Below are positions 36,092-44,317 of a DNA stretch of 64,000 nucleotides, in pieces. Positions within the stretch are counted from its first letter, which is position 1. Every line of letters begins with the position of its first letter. Source of the DNA: an uncultured Opitutia bacterium (GTDB lineage: Bacteria; Verrucomicrobiota; Verrucomicrobiia; Opitutales; Opitutaceae); NCBI GenBank assembly GCA_903825285.1, contig CAIJZY010000014.1, positions 124,001 to 188,000 of the forward strand, given 5' to 3'. The position numbers and the translations under genes were made by a program. The notes beneath the pieces are model-generated. The model did no database searches, was not told the DNA's origin, and was given only the letters and a program-made list of their open reading frames with translations.

Positions 36092-36943
36092 TCACGCCGA
36101 CGGGGAAAATTCCACGACCACCGCGGTCGTGTTGTCGCGGCCCGAGGCCTGCACGGCCTCGTGGACCAGCCGCTGGGCGACGGAGGCGCCGGCGGGGTCC
36201 CGCGCGGCGCGGATGAGGTCCTCAATCTGATAGTCCCACAGCCCGTCGGTGAGCCCGTCGGAGCAGATCAGGAAGCGGTCGCCGGGCTGGTGGCCGACAG
36301 CCCCGATGTGCGGCTCGAGGAACTGGTGGCCGGCGCCGAGGGACTGCTGCAGGGCGTTGCGGCGGGGGTGCATGCGGGCCTCGCGCTCGTTGATCTGGCC
36401 GGATCGGCGCAGGCTGCCCACGTGGCTGTGGTCGTGGGTCACCTGCGTGAGCCCTCCCGCCTGCGGCAGGTAGTAGATGCGGCTGTCGCCGATGTGGGCG
36501 AAGTACATCCAGTCGGGCGTGAACCAGGCCAGGCTGAGCGTCGCGCCCATGCCGGCGCATTCCTCGTAGGAGAAGCCCAGCTGGAGCAGGTCGGAGTGGA
36601 TCGCGGAGAACAGCTCGGACAGCACGTCGGTGAAGCCCGTCGCGATGCCGGCGGCGGACATCCGGAACGCGCGCGGCAGGAGCTTGGTGATGCGCTCGAC
36701 CGTGATGCGGCTGGCGAACTCTCCGGACTTGGCGCCGCCCATGCCGTCGCTGACCGCGAAGACGAAGTCGCGGCCGACGAGCGAGGCCTCGCCGGTCTTG
36801 CCCAGGTAGCGGACCTCGTGGCCGTCGAGCGTGAGGGCGAGGAAGGCGTCCTCGTTGTTGGACCGGAAGCGGCCGCGGTCGGTGAGGGCGGACCAGGCGA
36901 GGGTGGTGGGCGGGGCCGGCGGCGGCGGGGCGGTGGAGTCCAT
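36092..36943 (-). CDS. PP2C-family serine/threonine phosphatase
   Basis: 283 residues. Motifs for the two metal ions are in RSNNEDAF, VSDGMGG, AHIGDSRIYYL, CSDGLTDGL and GRDNTTAVVV. A Pro/Ala-rich N-terminus precedes the domain. It starts 3 bp after the gene for a small kinase-like protein, pointing to a reversible phosphorylation pair. Confidence 0.94.
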   Translation of the reverse strand: MDSTAPPPPAPPTTLAWSALTDRGRFRSNNEDAFLALTLDGHEVRYLGKTGEASLVGRDFVFAVSDGMGGAKSGEFASRITVERITKLLPRAFRMSAAGIATGFTDVLSELFSAIHSDLLQLGFSYEECAGMGATLSLAWFTPDWMYFAHIGDSRIYYLPQAGGLTQVTHDHSHVGSLRRSGQINEREARMHPRRNALQQSLGAGHQFLEPHIGAVGHQPGDRFLICSDGLTDGLWDYQIEDLIRAARDPAGASVAQRLVHEAVQASGRDNTTAVVVEFSPSA

Positions 36944-36946
36944 GGG

Positions 36947-37357
36947 TCAGCCCGAGGGTTTCAGGGACACGACGCCCGGGCCGCCCTCGAGGAGGGTGGC
37001 GAACTCAAAGTCAATGATGCAGAAGCGGCCATCGGTCATGCGGTAGGTGATGTTGCGCAGCTCGCGGTCCTCGTGACGCACCCCGTACTGCTCGAGCTCG
37101 GCGAAGACCTCGGCCTGGCGCTCGACGCTCAGGTGGTCCACGCGCGTGCCGCAATTGGTGGTGATGATCTTCAGGGCGACGGGATCGATCTCCAGCAGCC
37201 GCGGCACGAAGCTGCAGCCCCGCTCCTCCAGGTGCTTCAGCACGCGGACCTCATGCTCGAAGCGCTCCCGGGCGAGGTGGCCGCGGAAGTTCTTATGGAC
37301 CCGGCCGTCGTAGCCGATGCGCACCAGGGCGCGGGCGGTGTCCTTCATCTCGTGCAT
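36947..37357 (-). CDS. Minimal kinase-like protein
   Basis: 136 residues. The segment YDGRVHKNFRGHLARERFEHEVRVLKHLEERG looks like the kinase N-lobe (beta3 Lys and helix C Glu). VRHEDRELRNITYRMTDGRFCIIDFEFA looks like a catalytic HxD loop followed by the metal-binding DFE/DFG-like motif. This is much shorter than a full kinase, lacking the C-lobe end. RIO/Bud32-like or APH-like folds are possible. It is coupled to the PP2C gene. Confidence 0.75.
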   Translation of the reverse strand: MHEMKDTARALVRIGYDGRVHKNFRGHLARERFEHEVRVLKHLEERGCSFVPRLLEIDPVALKIITTNCGTRVDHLSVERQAEVFAELEQYGVRHEDRELRNITYRMTDGRFCIIDFEFATLLEGGPGVVSLKPSG

Positions 37358-37574
37358 GGCAACCCGGCTAGTTTCGGCCGGATGGGGGGGCTGGCAAGCA
37401 CGATGACCCGCTCACCAAAGCTGCTGGCAATGAAACCGATGGCTCAAAAAGCACCCCGGCGACAACTTCTGGTTGCCTCTGGCATGTAAGGTGCTGAATT
37501 CGAACCCGAGTTTCTGGACGCCTTGGCTGCCAGGGTGCCTGTGCTCGCTCTCAATCCCTCCAAACCCAATCAAT

Positions 37575-38609
37575 ATGGCCAAATACAAACTGGAATACAT
37601 CTGGCTCGATGGCTACACGCCGCTCGCCAGCTTGCGCAGCAAGACACAGATCAAGGAATTCGCGAGCTTCCCTAAGCTTGCGGACCTGCCCAACTGGGGC
37701 TTCGACGGCAGCTCGACGCAACAGGCCGAGGGCAAGAGCTCCGACTGCGTGCTCAAGCCCGTGGCGGCGTTTCCCGACACGACGCGCAAGAACGGCGTGC
37801 TGGTGATGTGCGAGGTGATGATGCCCGACGCGAAGACGCCGCATCCCTCCAACTCCCGCGCCACGATCCCGGATGATCCGGACACCTGGTTTGGCTTTGA
37901 GCAGGAGTACTTCTTCTACAAGGACGGCGCGCCCCTCGGCTTCCCGTCCGGCGGCTTCCCCGGACCACAGGGCCCATACTACACCGGCGTCGGCTACAAG
38001 AACGTCGGCAACGTGGCGCGGGAGATTGTCGAGAAGCACATCGACATCTGCCTCGATGCCGGAATCAACCTCGAGGGCATCAACGCCGAGGTCGCCAAGG
38101 GCCAGTGGGAGTTCCAGATCTTCGGCAAGGGCTCCAAGGCCGCCGCCGACCAGATGTGGGTCGCCCGCTACATCCTGACCCGCCTCTGTGAGAGCTACTG
38201 CGTGGACATCGAGTGGCGCTGCAAGCCGATCCTGGCTCCCTTCAGCCAGCCGCTCGACTGGAACGGCTCCGGCATGCACTCGAACTTCTCGACCAAGTTC
38301 ATGCGCGAGGTGGGCGGCAAGGCCTACTTCGAGAAGCTCATGGCCGCCTTCAACAAGCACATGGGCGAGCACATCGCGGTGTACGGCCCGGAGAATCACC
38401 TCCGGCTCACCGGCCTCCACGAGACGCAGTCGATCGACAAGTTCAGCTACGGTCTCGCCGACCGCGGCGCCTCGATCCGCATGCCGCACAGCTTCGTCAA
38501 CAACGGCTACAAGGGCTACCTCGAGGATCGCCGTCCGAACTCCGCCGCCGACCCGTACCTGGTCGCCGGCCGGATCATCAAGACGATCCAGACGGTCCCG
38601 ACAACCTGA
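37575..38609 (+). CDS. glnII: Glutamine synthetase type II (eukaryotic type)
   Basis: 344 residues from ATG 37575 (MAKYKLEYIWLDGYTPLASL). GSII features include NWGFDGSSTQQAEG, GFEQEYFFY, the ammonia/glutamate site in WEFQIF, the ATP site PLDWNGSGMHSNFSTKFMR and RGASIRMPH. GSII is about 100 residues shorter than bacterial GSI and occurs in some Verrucomicrobia, actinobacteria and rhizobia. Its TGA stop is part of a sequence repeated at 40229 and 44257, so a mobile element joins directly to its 3' end. Confidence 0.94.
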   Translation: MAKYKLEYIWLDGYTPLASLRSKTQIKEFASFPKLADLPNWGFDGSSTQQAEGKSSDCVLKPVAAFPDTTRKNGVLVMCEVMMPDAKTPHPSNSRATIPDDPDTWFGFEQEYFFYKDGAPLGFPSGGFPGPQGPYYTGVGYKNVGNVAREIVEKHIDICLDAGINLEGINAEVAKGQWEFQIFGKGSKAAADQMWVARYILTRLCESYCVDIEWRCKPILAPFSQPLDWNGSGMHSNFSTKFMREVGGKAYFEKLMAAFNKHMGEHIAVYGPENHLRLTGLHETQSIDKFSYGLADRGASIRMPHSFVNNGYKGYLEDRRPNSAADPYLVAGRIIKTIQTVPTT

Positions 38610-38713
38610 GTCTCGTATAACACAGCCGAAAGGCTGTTTCCCTTCGCCCACCTTCCGTTACCCGGAAGGCGGGCACCACAAGACCGAGGACTAACCGTCC
38701 TCGGTCTTTTGTT
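38610..38713 (+). terminator. L1: three-hairpin left-end module with intrinsic terminator
   Basis: Three successive hairpins: CAGCC GAAA GGCTG, a second formed by GCCCACCTTCCG and CGGAAGGCGGGC, and a third GACCGAGGA/TCCTCGGTC followed by TTTTGTTTTT. The third is a strong intrinsic terminator that now ends glnII transcription. The module starts directly after the glnII stop and is repeated, with compensatory changes in the stems, as L2 and L3. Confidence 0.85.
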
Positions 38714-38845
38714 TTTGGGATTTCGGCATGGAGCCATCTAGAACCAGTCGCTGACTGGTCCCGTTGGTGGCATCGTGGGTAAGTGAGATCGCGTCCACTA
38801 ATGGCAATATCACGCTTGAGATAAGGCGACTGCAGGCTCGCACTA

Positions 38846-40051
38846 CTAGTGGAATTGAAGCAACTGGGTTCCCAGCTTTCCCCTCTTCGGGAGTGCCAGC
38901 GGTACAATGATCGAGGACTTGCCGTCCTCGATTTTGTAGTTCGTGGACTTCGGCTTGGGGTCCTCCTTGACCAGTTGATCTCCAACATAGGGGTGCACAA
39001 AATGAATCGTGCACTCGAAACTGTGGCTGGTGATGGACCTGACACGGATCTCCTTCACGACGCCCTTCAGGAAGTCTTTTCTGCCTTCTCCGGTCAGGGT
39101 CTTTAGCTTGGAAATCTGAGTGCCAAATTCTGACATCCAGTCAGTCCACTTCTCCCGAGTTTCTACCTCATTGATCTTCTGAAGCATTTCCTGACGCCGT
39201 GACCTGATTTCCTTAAGGTGTTTCTCCACCGCCTGAACGATGCTCGCGACCTGATGGGCACTGCGTCTCTGGAGCAGTCGGTCTGATTCGACGTTCACAA
39301 TGGAGGAACTGGCGCTCTTGATCTCCTTGTCCAAGCGTCGAACCTGCCCACGGATCCTCCTAATCTCTTCGTCTCGACTCGTTGTAGAACCCTTCTCGCG
39401 CAGGGTCAGCCGCTTGATTTCTTCCTTGTACCGATGCGAGTCAGACATGACCTGGACCACGGCTGACCAAATGCCATCGTCGGTTTGCTGAATGCGGAGG
39501 TAAGGTCCCTTTGCGCATTTCTTCATCCCCTTGCAGTAGGGGTCGTCTCTGAGTCGTTCTCGGCGTGGGCAATAATAGACCGCCCGGTATTGCTTGGGAT
39601 AAATGCGCCCTCCGAGAGTGCTGCCGCAGTGGTCGCAGATCAGAATGCCCCGCAAGAGGTAGAAGTTATGGAGATTGCTCTCCCCGGTCCTTACAATGCT
39701 GCGTCTTGCCCGAGCGGCTTCAAGTTTCTGCTGGAGTGATGCGGAGATGATCGGTTCGCACGGCACCTCGATGGTCTCCTGATACTTCTTGTCGGTTACT
39801 CGGTAGATTCCGGAAAAATGCGTGTTCCGCATCAATGCTTCAAGTGAACCCAGACTCCACACATTGCCTCCATGTCGAGGTTTCACGCCGTTCTCGATTA
39901 GCTCCTTTCGGATCCGTCGCGCAGATTTTCCCGCACAGTACTGCTCGAAGATGAATTTGACCCATTTTGCCTCATCCTGCAGGAACTCGCATAGTTCTAT
40001 CCCTGCACGGCTTCTCTTTGCCGTGACGACAATTCTTCTCTGGGGAAACAA
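38846..40051 (-). pseudogene. Large serine recombinase lacking its catalytic N-terminus
   Basis: About 400 codons. Visible are the Recombinase domain (FIFEQYCAGKSARRIRKELIENGVKPRHGG), the zinc ribbon (CDHCGSTLGGRIYPKQYRAVYYCPRRE) and a long coiled coil. The resolvase catalytic domain (about 130 residues with the nucleophilic Ser) is missing. The 5' end is instead R1 sequence read in a different frame (FPQRRIVVTAKRSRAG), fused near position 40000. It cannot catalyse recombination. The last codons (KIEDGKSSI) contain the same hairpin as the L modules, suggesting that L derives from a recombinase gene 3' end. Confidence 0.85.
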
Positions 40052-40238
40052 GGGACCATAAATCCTAGTTATTTATACGAAAAGCCCTCGCCATATCGTC
40101 CCTGAATTGTAAAAAACGGATGTTTTAATGCACTTACCCAGAGTCACTTAGCCTGAGCTACTTAGGACTTTGGCGCGCTCCTGATAGGCGAGCGGGTATG
40201 TTATAGGAAACTCACCCTGTCCCGACGACCTGAGTCTC
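40001..40238. repeat. R1: right-end module, first copy
   Basis: 238 bp matching R2 (44028-44265) throughout, at roughly 85-90% identity by eye, with no length difference. It includes the first codons of an HUH-type gene on the minus strand, its AT-rich upstream region (TTGTAAAAAACG), the string CCTGATAGGCGAGCGGGTAT, TGTTATA and the CCTGAGTC core. The gene fragment here stops after about 20 codons (MVPCFPREELSSRQREAVQG), where the recombinase fragment begins. Confidence 0.88.
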
Positions 40239-40340
40239 GTATAACACAGCCGAAAGGCTGTTTCCCTTCGCCAACGTTCCGCTCCCCGGAAGGTTGGCAC
40301 AACAAGATCGAGGACTATCCGTCCTCGATCTTTTGTTTTC
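40219..40340 (+). terminator. L2: three-hairpin left-end module, second copy
   Basis: Starts with a copy of the glnII 3' end (GTCCCGACGACCTGAGTCTC) and then repeats the L1 hairpins, with the terminator stem GATCGAGGA/TCCTCGATC and TTTTGTTTT. Differences from L1 occur in paired positions, so the hairpins are conserved as structure. From 40341 to 40696 I see no gene, only an AT-rich leader for the kinase gene. Confidence 0.85.
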
Positions 40341-40696
40341 AGGGGCGGCGGGGGCGCGGGACCTGACCAGACGGTACTCTGTGGGGGTTTCGTCGTCTGC
40401 CGCCTTGGGTGAAACATCACGACTGATTTGGTCATTTGGGATCGATCCCACTCCGTGACTGCACCCCCAAAGTCACCCAGTGGCAGAGCCTACCCCGATA
40501 GATAACCTTATCCTAAAAATTAGGTGGAACACCTTTCAGCTTGCGCTGGTTAATGCTGGCAATGACTCCGTCCCAGTCGGCTACATCTGTCTCTTTACGT
40601 ATCTAAAATATCGTAATTACCATGCAAACAAGTAGATATGATGATAGTTTTATAGACATGGACTATTAGGTTAAACACCCCCACTTTCAACCTGAC

Positions 40697-42634
40697 ATGC
40701 AAATTTCCCGAGGGACTGATTTCGGGTCATCCCAACTCGCACAGTTTAAAGCGGCTTTGGACGAGCATTCCATTGTGGCGACGACGGACGCTCGGGGGAC
40801 GATTACTTCGGTAAACGATAAATTTTGCGAAATTTCAAAATACTCGCGCGATGATCTGCTGGGGAACGACCACCGCATGATTAACTCGGGGTACCACCCC
40901 AAAGCATTCATTCATGGGTTGTGGCAGACCATTGCCAGTCATCGCACCTGGAAGGGGCACATGCAGAACCGCGCGAAGGATGGCTCTCTTTACTGGGTCG
41001 ATACCTGCATCGTCCCAATCGTCGACGCCGACGGGAAAATCAAGGAACACATCGCGATTCGGACCGATATCACGGACCAAAAGTTGGCAATGGAAAAACT
41101 GCGCCAGCAGGCTGCTTTGCTCGATGGCGCGCACGATGCGATTCTGATGCGCGACCTGAATCACACCATCACGTATTGGAATAAAGGAGCAGAACGACTT
41201 TATGGGTATAGCGCCGCCGAGGCGATCGGCACGAGCCACCCCGTCTTGCTGAAAGTGGACCGGCAGGATTATGACCGAGCCTGCAGTGCAGTCGTGCGGA
41301 ACGACGAGTGGTCCGGTGAGATGGTAAAGTTGACCAAGACCGGAGCCCGGCGAACCCTAGACTGTCGGTGGACGCTGTTGCGTAACTCCACCGGGAAACC
41401 TTCCGGCATCATGACCATCGACATGGATGTGACGGAGCGGAAGAAAGCCGAAGCACAGTTTTTGCGTATTCAGCGCATGGAAAGTATCGGAACGTTGGCT
41501 GGCGGGGTGGCGCATGACCTTAACAACTTGCTCTCACCCATTCTATTGGGGACGACGTTAATTCGACAGAAGGGATGCTCCCCGGAGGTGGAACGGCTGG
41601 TCCACGTAATCGACCAGAGTGCAAAACGCGGAGCGCTTCTTGTCCGGCAGGTCTTGACGTTCGCGCGCGGCGTCGAGGGCGCGCGGGTGCCGATCGACTT
41701 CACGACCATCGCCACCGAAGTAGATTCAATCGTCCGCGATACATTTCCCAAGAATATCACGCTGGAACTGGATATTCCGCGCGACATTCACCCTTTCAAG
41801 GGCGACCCCACACAAATTCATCAGGTCCTGCTTAATCTGTGCGTCAATTCGCGTGATGCCATGCCGACCGGTGGTTGCATAAAAATATCCGCCCAGAACT
41901 TTTTCATGCCTGAGGTCGGCTGGTCGAATATTTCCCTGCTGAAACCAGGGCATTACACGCTGTTGGTCGTAAGTGACAACGGCTCCGGCATGCCTGCGGA
42001 ACTGCTGGACAAGATCTTCGACCCATTTTTCACCACAAAAGCGGTCGGACAAGGCACGGGTTTGGGACTCGCCACCGTGCACACCATTGTCCGAAGCCAC
42101 GGGGGTCAGATTAACGTCTACAGTGAGCTGGGCAAGGGGACCTCCTTCAAAATCTACCTCCCCAACGAGTCAGAGGGAAATGACCTTAAGGTTGAACAGA
42201 TCGAGGCGGAGGACTTTCCCCGGGGCAATGGGGAAGCAGTCCTGGTGATTGATGACGAATCATCCATTTTAGAAATCACCAAGCAGACGCTTGAGTCCTT
42301 CAATTATAACGTGCTGGTGGCGAGCAATGGCGCCCAGGCGGTGAGTATTTACGCGGTCAACCGCGACAAGATCAAAGTCGTGCTGACGGATATGATGATG
42401 CCCATCATGGACGGTCCCTCCACCATTATTGCGCTCAAGCAAATTGATCCGAACGTAATAATTATTGCCTCCAGTGGGCTCGACACGACCTCCGCGAAAA
42501 CGAGAGCCCAAGCTCTCGGGGTAAGTTACTTCCTCCACAAACCTTTCACAGCTGGAAAGGTGCTAAAAGTCATTCAGGGGGCGCTGCGCGGTGACGAGGC
42601 AGGGGCGATCACGGGCGTAATTCACGAGGGTTGA
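40697..42634 (+). CDS. Hybrid sensor histidine kinase with two PAS domains and a receiver
   Basis: 645 residues, no membrane segment. PAS1 about 17-128, PAS2 about 140-250, HisKA with His273 in LAGGVAHDLNNLLSPIL, HATPase with N box LNLCVNSRDAM, G1 VSDNGSGMP, F box FDPFFTT and G2 GTGLGLAT, then a receiver (about 515-635) with phospho-acceptor Asp565 in VLTDMMMPIMDG. Cytosolic sensing through PAS is likely; the ligand is unknown. This is cargo of the insertion, with lower GC than flanking genes. The phosphoacceptor partner could be the protein encoded next or elsewhere. Confidence 0.92.
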   Translation: MQISRGTDFGSSQLAQFKAALDEHSIVATTDARGTITSVNDKFCEISKYSRDDLLGNDHRMINSGYHPKAFIHGLWQTIASHRTWKGHMQNRAKDGSLYWVDTCIVPIVDADGKIKEHIAIRTDITDQKLAMEKLRQQAALLDGAHDAILMRDLNHTITYWNKGAERLYGYSAAEAIGTSHPVLLKVDRQDYDRACSAVVRNDEWSGEMVKLTKTGARRTLDCRWTLLRNSTGKPSGIMTIDMDVTERKKAEAQFLRIQRMESIGTLAGGVAHDLNNLLSPILLGTTLIRQKGCSPEVERLVHVIDQSAKRGALLVRQVLTFARGVEGARVPIDFTTIATEVDSIVRDTFPKNITLELDIPRDIHPFKGDPTQIHQVLLNLCVNSRDAMPTGGCIKISAQNFFMPEVGWSNISLLKPGHYTLLVVSDNGSGMPAELLDKIFDPFFTTKAVGQGTGLGLATVHTIVRSHGGQINVYSELGKGTSFKIYLPNESEGNDLKVEQIEAEDFPRGNGEAVLVIDDESSILEITKQTLESFNYNVLVASNGAQAVSIYAVNRDKIKVVLTDMMMPIMDGPSTIIALKQIDPNVIIIASSGLDTTSAKTRAQALGVSYFLHKPFTAGKVLKVIQGALRGDEAGAITGVIHEG

Positions 42635-42691
42635 AGTCCTCGAGGTTAAGATCCTAGTCTTCTGCGCACTTACCCAAGCCCAGAAAACCTG

Positions 42692-43288
42692 ATGAATGCG
42701 ACAATCCTCAATTCCAACGAATACGCGGTATTGGTAGAGCAGTCTCCGATTTTAATTTGGCGGGCTGATCTGACGATGGAGTGCGATTACTTCAATAAGC
42801 GTTGGCTGGCTTTCACCGGTCGCACCATGGCGCAGGAACGCGGCAACGGCTGGGCGGAAGGGGTGCATCCCGAAGACTTGGCTCGCTGCCTGAAGATTTA
42901 CACCGAGTCGTTCGCCCAACGAAAAATCTTTGAGATGGAATATCGGTTGCGCCGGGCGGACGGGGCGTTCCGCTGGCTATTTGATCGAGGCGTGCCGTTC
43001 AATGGGTCCACCGGTCAGTTTGCCGGATATATCGGCAGCTGCATCGATGTGACGGAGCGGGTGGTGGCTGAAGCCCAACTCAAAGTTGTGCAAACAGCCG
43101 AATTGGAGGCGCTGCGTGGCCTGCTCCCGCTTTGCGCGTGGTGCAAAAAGATCCGCGATGAAGACGGTAATTGGGAGACGCTTGAGCGCTACGTCTGCAG
43201 GCAGGCCAAAGCAGAAGTCACCCATTGTCTTTGTCCTGATTGTAAGCGGAATAATTTCCCCCAGCACCACGGCGCGGTGTCCCTATAA
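42692..43288 (+). CDS. PAS-domain protein with C-terminal Cys motif
   Basis: 198 residues. A PAS/PAC domain (ILIWRADLTMECDYFNKRWLAFTGR through GSCIDVTERV) is followed by a motif seen at the end of many PAS and receiver proteins: LLPLCAWCKKIRDEDGNWETLERYV...CLCPDCKRN, with CxxC pairs that may bind metal. There is no kinase domain. The last residues (QHHGAVSL) run into L3, whose first bases CCCTATAA supply the stop codon, so the original C-terminus was probably cut by an insertion. Confidence 0.82.
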   Translation: MNATILNSNEYAVLVEQSPILIWRADLTMECDYFNKRWLAFTGRTMAQERGNGWAEGVHPEDLARCLKIYTESFAQRKIFEMEYRLRRADGAFRWLFDRGVPFNGSTGQFAGYIGSCIDVTERVVAEAQLKVVQTAELEALRGLLPLCAWCKKIRDEDGNWETLERYVCRQAKAEVTHCLCPDCKRNNFPQHHGAVSL

Positions 43289-43385
43289 CACAGCCGAAAG
43301 GCTGTTTCCCCTCGCCAACTTTCCGCTCCCGGAAGGTTGGCACAACAAGATCGAGGACTTTCCGTCCTCGATCTTTTGTTTTTTG
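43281..43385 (+). terminator. L3: three-hairpin left-end module, third copy
   Basis: Same three-hairpin plan as L1 and L2 starting at TATAACA (43284), ending in GATCGAGGA/TCCTCGATC with TTTTGTTTTTT. The glnII-derived 5' part is absent and the preceding sequence is PAS gene. It terminates the kinase-PAS transcript. Confidence 0.85.
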
Positions 43386-43417
43386 AAATTCCACTTAGAA
43401 GCACTTGTTGAAATAAC

Positions 43418-43457
43418 TTGCAATATGTTGCTATTTGTTGCAGATTGTTGCTGTGAA
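43418..43457. promoter_or_regulatory. Four 10-bp direct repeats (iteron-like)
   Basis: TTGCAATATG, TTGCTATTTG, TTGCAGATTG and TTGCTGTGAA follow each other without gaps, a period of one helical turn. They end at the start of the HTH gene, where such repeats could be an operator or replication iterons. Confidence 0.7.
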
Positions 43458-43785
43458 GCCATCTGATCTCCTAAAACTAGCGGAAGCTGCCCCTGGCAAG
43501 TCCTCACTGGAGGACCATCGCCATGCTATCCTTGTTCTTCGGGACAAGGGTTACACATGGAGAGAAATTGCACTCTTCCTTAGCGAAAAGGGCGTTTCAG
43601 CCGACCACACGAGCGTCTATCGCCTCGTCACCAAACAGAAAAATAGTAAGCCCAAAATGAACACGACGATCCCCATCCCGAAGGCAGCCGAATATGCGAG
43701 TGCGCTGTTAAAAATGACCATACACCCGAGCTATCGCAAGATGTTGAAGGCTCATTACGACGCGCATAATCGGTCAATCACTTAG
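43453..43785 (+). CDS. Small HTH protein of the insertion
   Basis: 110 residues from GTG 43453 (a TTG start lies six codons earlier, inside the iterons). The central helix-turn-helix HRHAILVLRDKGYTWREIALFLSEKGVSADHTSVYRLV resembles small DNA-binding proteins found near relaxases and integrative elements. The C-terminal half is helical. It is convergent with the truncated HUH gene, their stop codons overlapping by 2 nt. I infer that it binds the repeats at its own start. Confidence 0.65.
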   Translation: MKPSDLLKLAEAAPGKSSLEDHRHAILVLRDKGYTWREIALFLSEKGVSADHTSVYRLVTKQKNSKPKMNTTIPIPKAAEYASALLKMTIHPSYRKMLKAHYDAHNRSIT

Positions 43786-44087
43786 GGATTCTGAAGGATC
43801 AGGTGATAGTGGAGACGGTTCGTGGATGACCGTTCCAAGACAGGGACTACGTTCAACCTCTGACCGAACCTTTTGAAGCGTTTCCCGTAGACCGAACTAT
43901 TCAGTCGGTTCATGAAGTGCCGGAAGTTCTGGGATGCCATGATCTCATCCAGATGGGTGCCGGAGTCTCCTTGCTTCATGGTCAGAGATACACCGAAGCA
44001 GTTCTCTAGTGACAGGGCATGGAGGTACCCCTGCACGGCTTCTCGATGCCGGGACGACAACTCTTCTTTGGGGAAACAAGGGACCAT
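43782..44087 (-). pseudogene. Truncated HUH-type replication or transposition protein
   Basis: 101 codons. LTMKQGDSGTHLDEIMASQNFRHFMNRLN and RLNVVPVLERSSTNRLHYHLILQNP match the start of an HUH-endonuclease-like protein, with HYHL as the metal-binding His pair. It stops directly after that motif, so the region that should hold the catalytic Tyr is missing. The 5' end is part of repeat R2, and the same first 20 codons survive in R1, implying that both right ends once carried this gene. Confidence 0.65.
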
Positions 44088-44265
44088 AAATCTAAGTTAT
44101 TTATATGAAATGCCCTCGCCATATCGTCCCTGAATTGTAAAAAACGGGTGTTTTAATGCACTTACCCAGAGTTACTTAGCCTGATCGCATGGAAGCTCTG
44201 CCGTGCTCCTGATAGGCGAGCGGGTATGTTATAGGAAACTCACTTTGTCCCCACGGCCTGAGTCC
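44028..44265. repeat. R2: right-end module, second copy and right border
   Basis: Counterpart of R1. It ends with TGTTATA (44227), then GTCCCCACGGCCTGAGTCC, a diverged copy of the glnII 3' end. Beyond it GC returns to the chromosome level, so this is the right boundary of the insertion. Confidence 0.88.
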
Positions 44266-44285
44266 CGGACCACGGCTAATCTCCA

Positions 44286-44311
44286 CGGCGCCATCCTCGC
44301 GGATGGCGCCG
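44286..44311 (+). terminator. Probable original glnII terminator, displaced
   Basis: GGCGCCATCC and GGATGGCGCC form a 10-bp stem around TCGC, followed by GTTTTCTTTT. It lies 22 bp after the right border, on the correct strand for glnII, with no other gene ending nearby. Confidence 0.75.
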
Positions 44312-44317
44312 TTTTCT

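Larger units (their letters stand above)
38605..44264. mobile_element. Accreted integrative element(s) at the 3' end of glnII
   Basis: A 5.7-kb segment of visibly lower GC bounded by CCTGAGTC repeats at 38605 (containing the glnII stop), 40229 and 44257. Left-end modules L1, L2 and L3 each begin with TATAACA. Right-end modules R1 and R2 each carry TGTTATA before the repeat. Contents are a serine recombinase without its catalytic domain, a hybrid histidine kinase, a PAS protein, an iteron array, an HTH protein and a truncated HUH-type protein. I infer successive insertions at one attachment site. No intact recombinase remains. Confidence 0.75.

Noticed and set aside
38846-40051. Intact serine integrase
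   Set aside because: The catalytic resolvase domain is absent and the 5' end is foreign repeat sequence.
38713-40345. Group IIC intron or retron at the terminators
   Set aside because: Insertion after terminator hairpins fits, but there is no reverse transcriptase or intron domain V sequence.
38610-43385. L modules as integron attC sites
   Set aside because: The TATAACA/TGTTATA ends do not fit the RYYYAAC/GTTRRRY cores, and no integron integrase is present.
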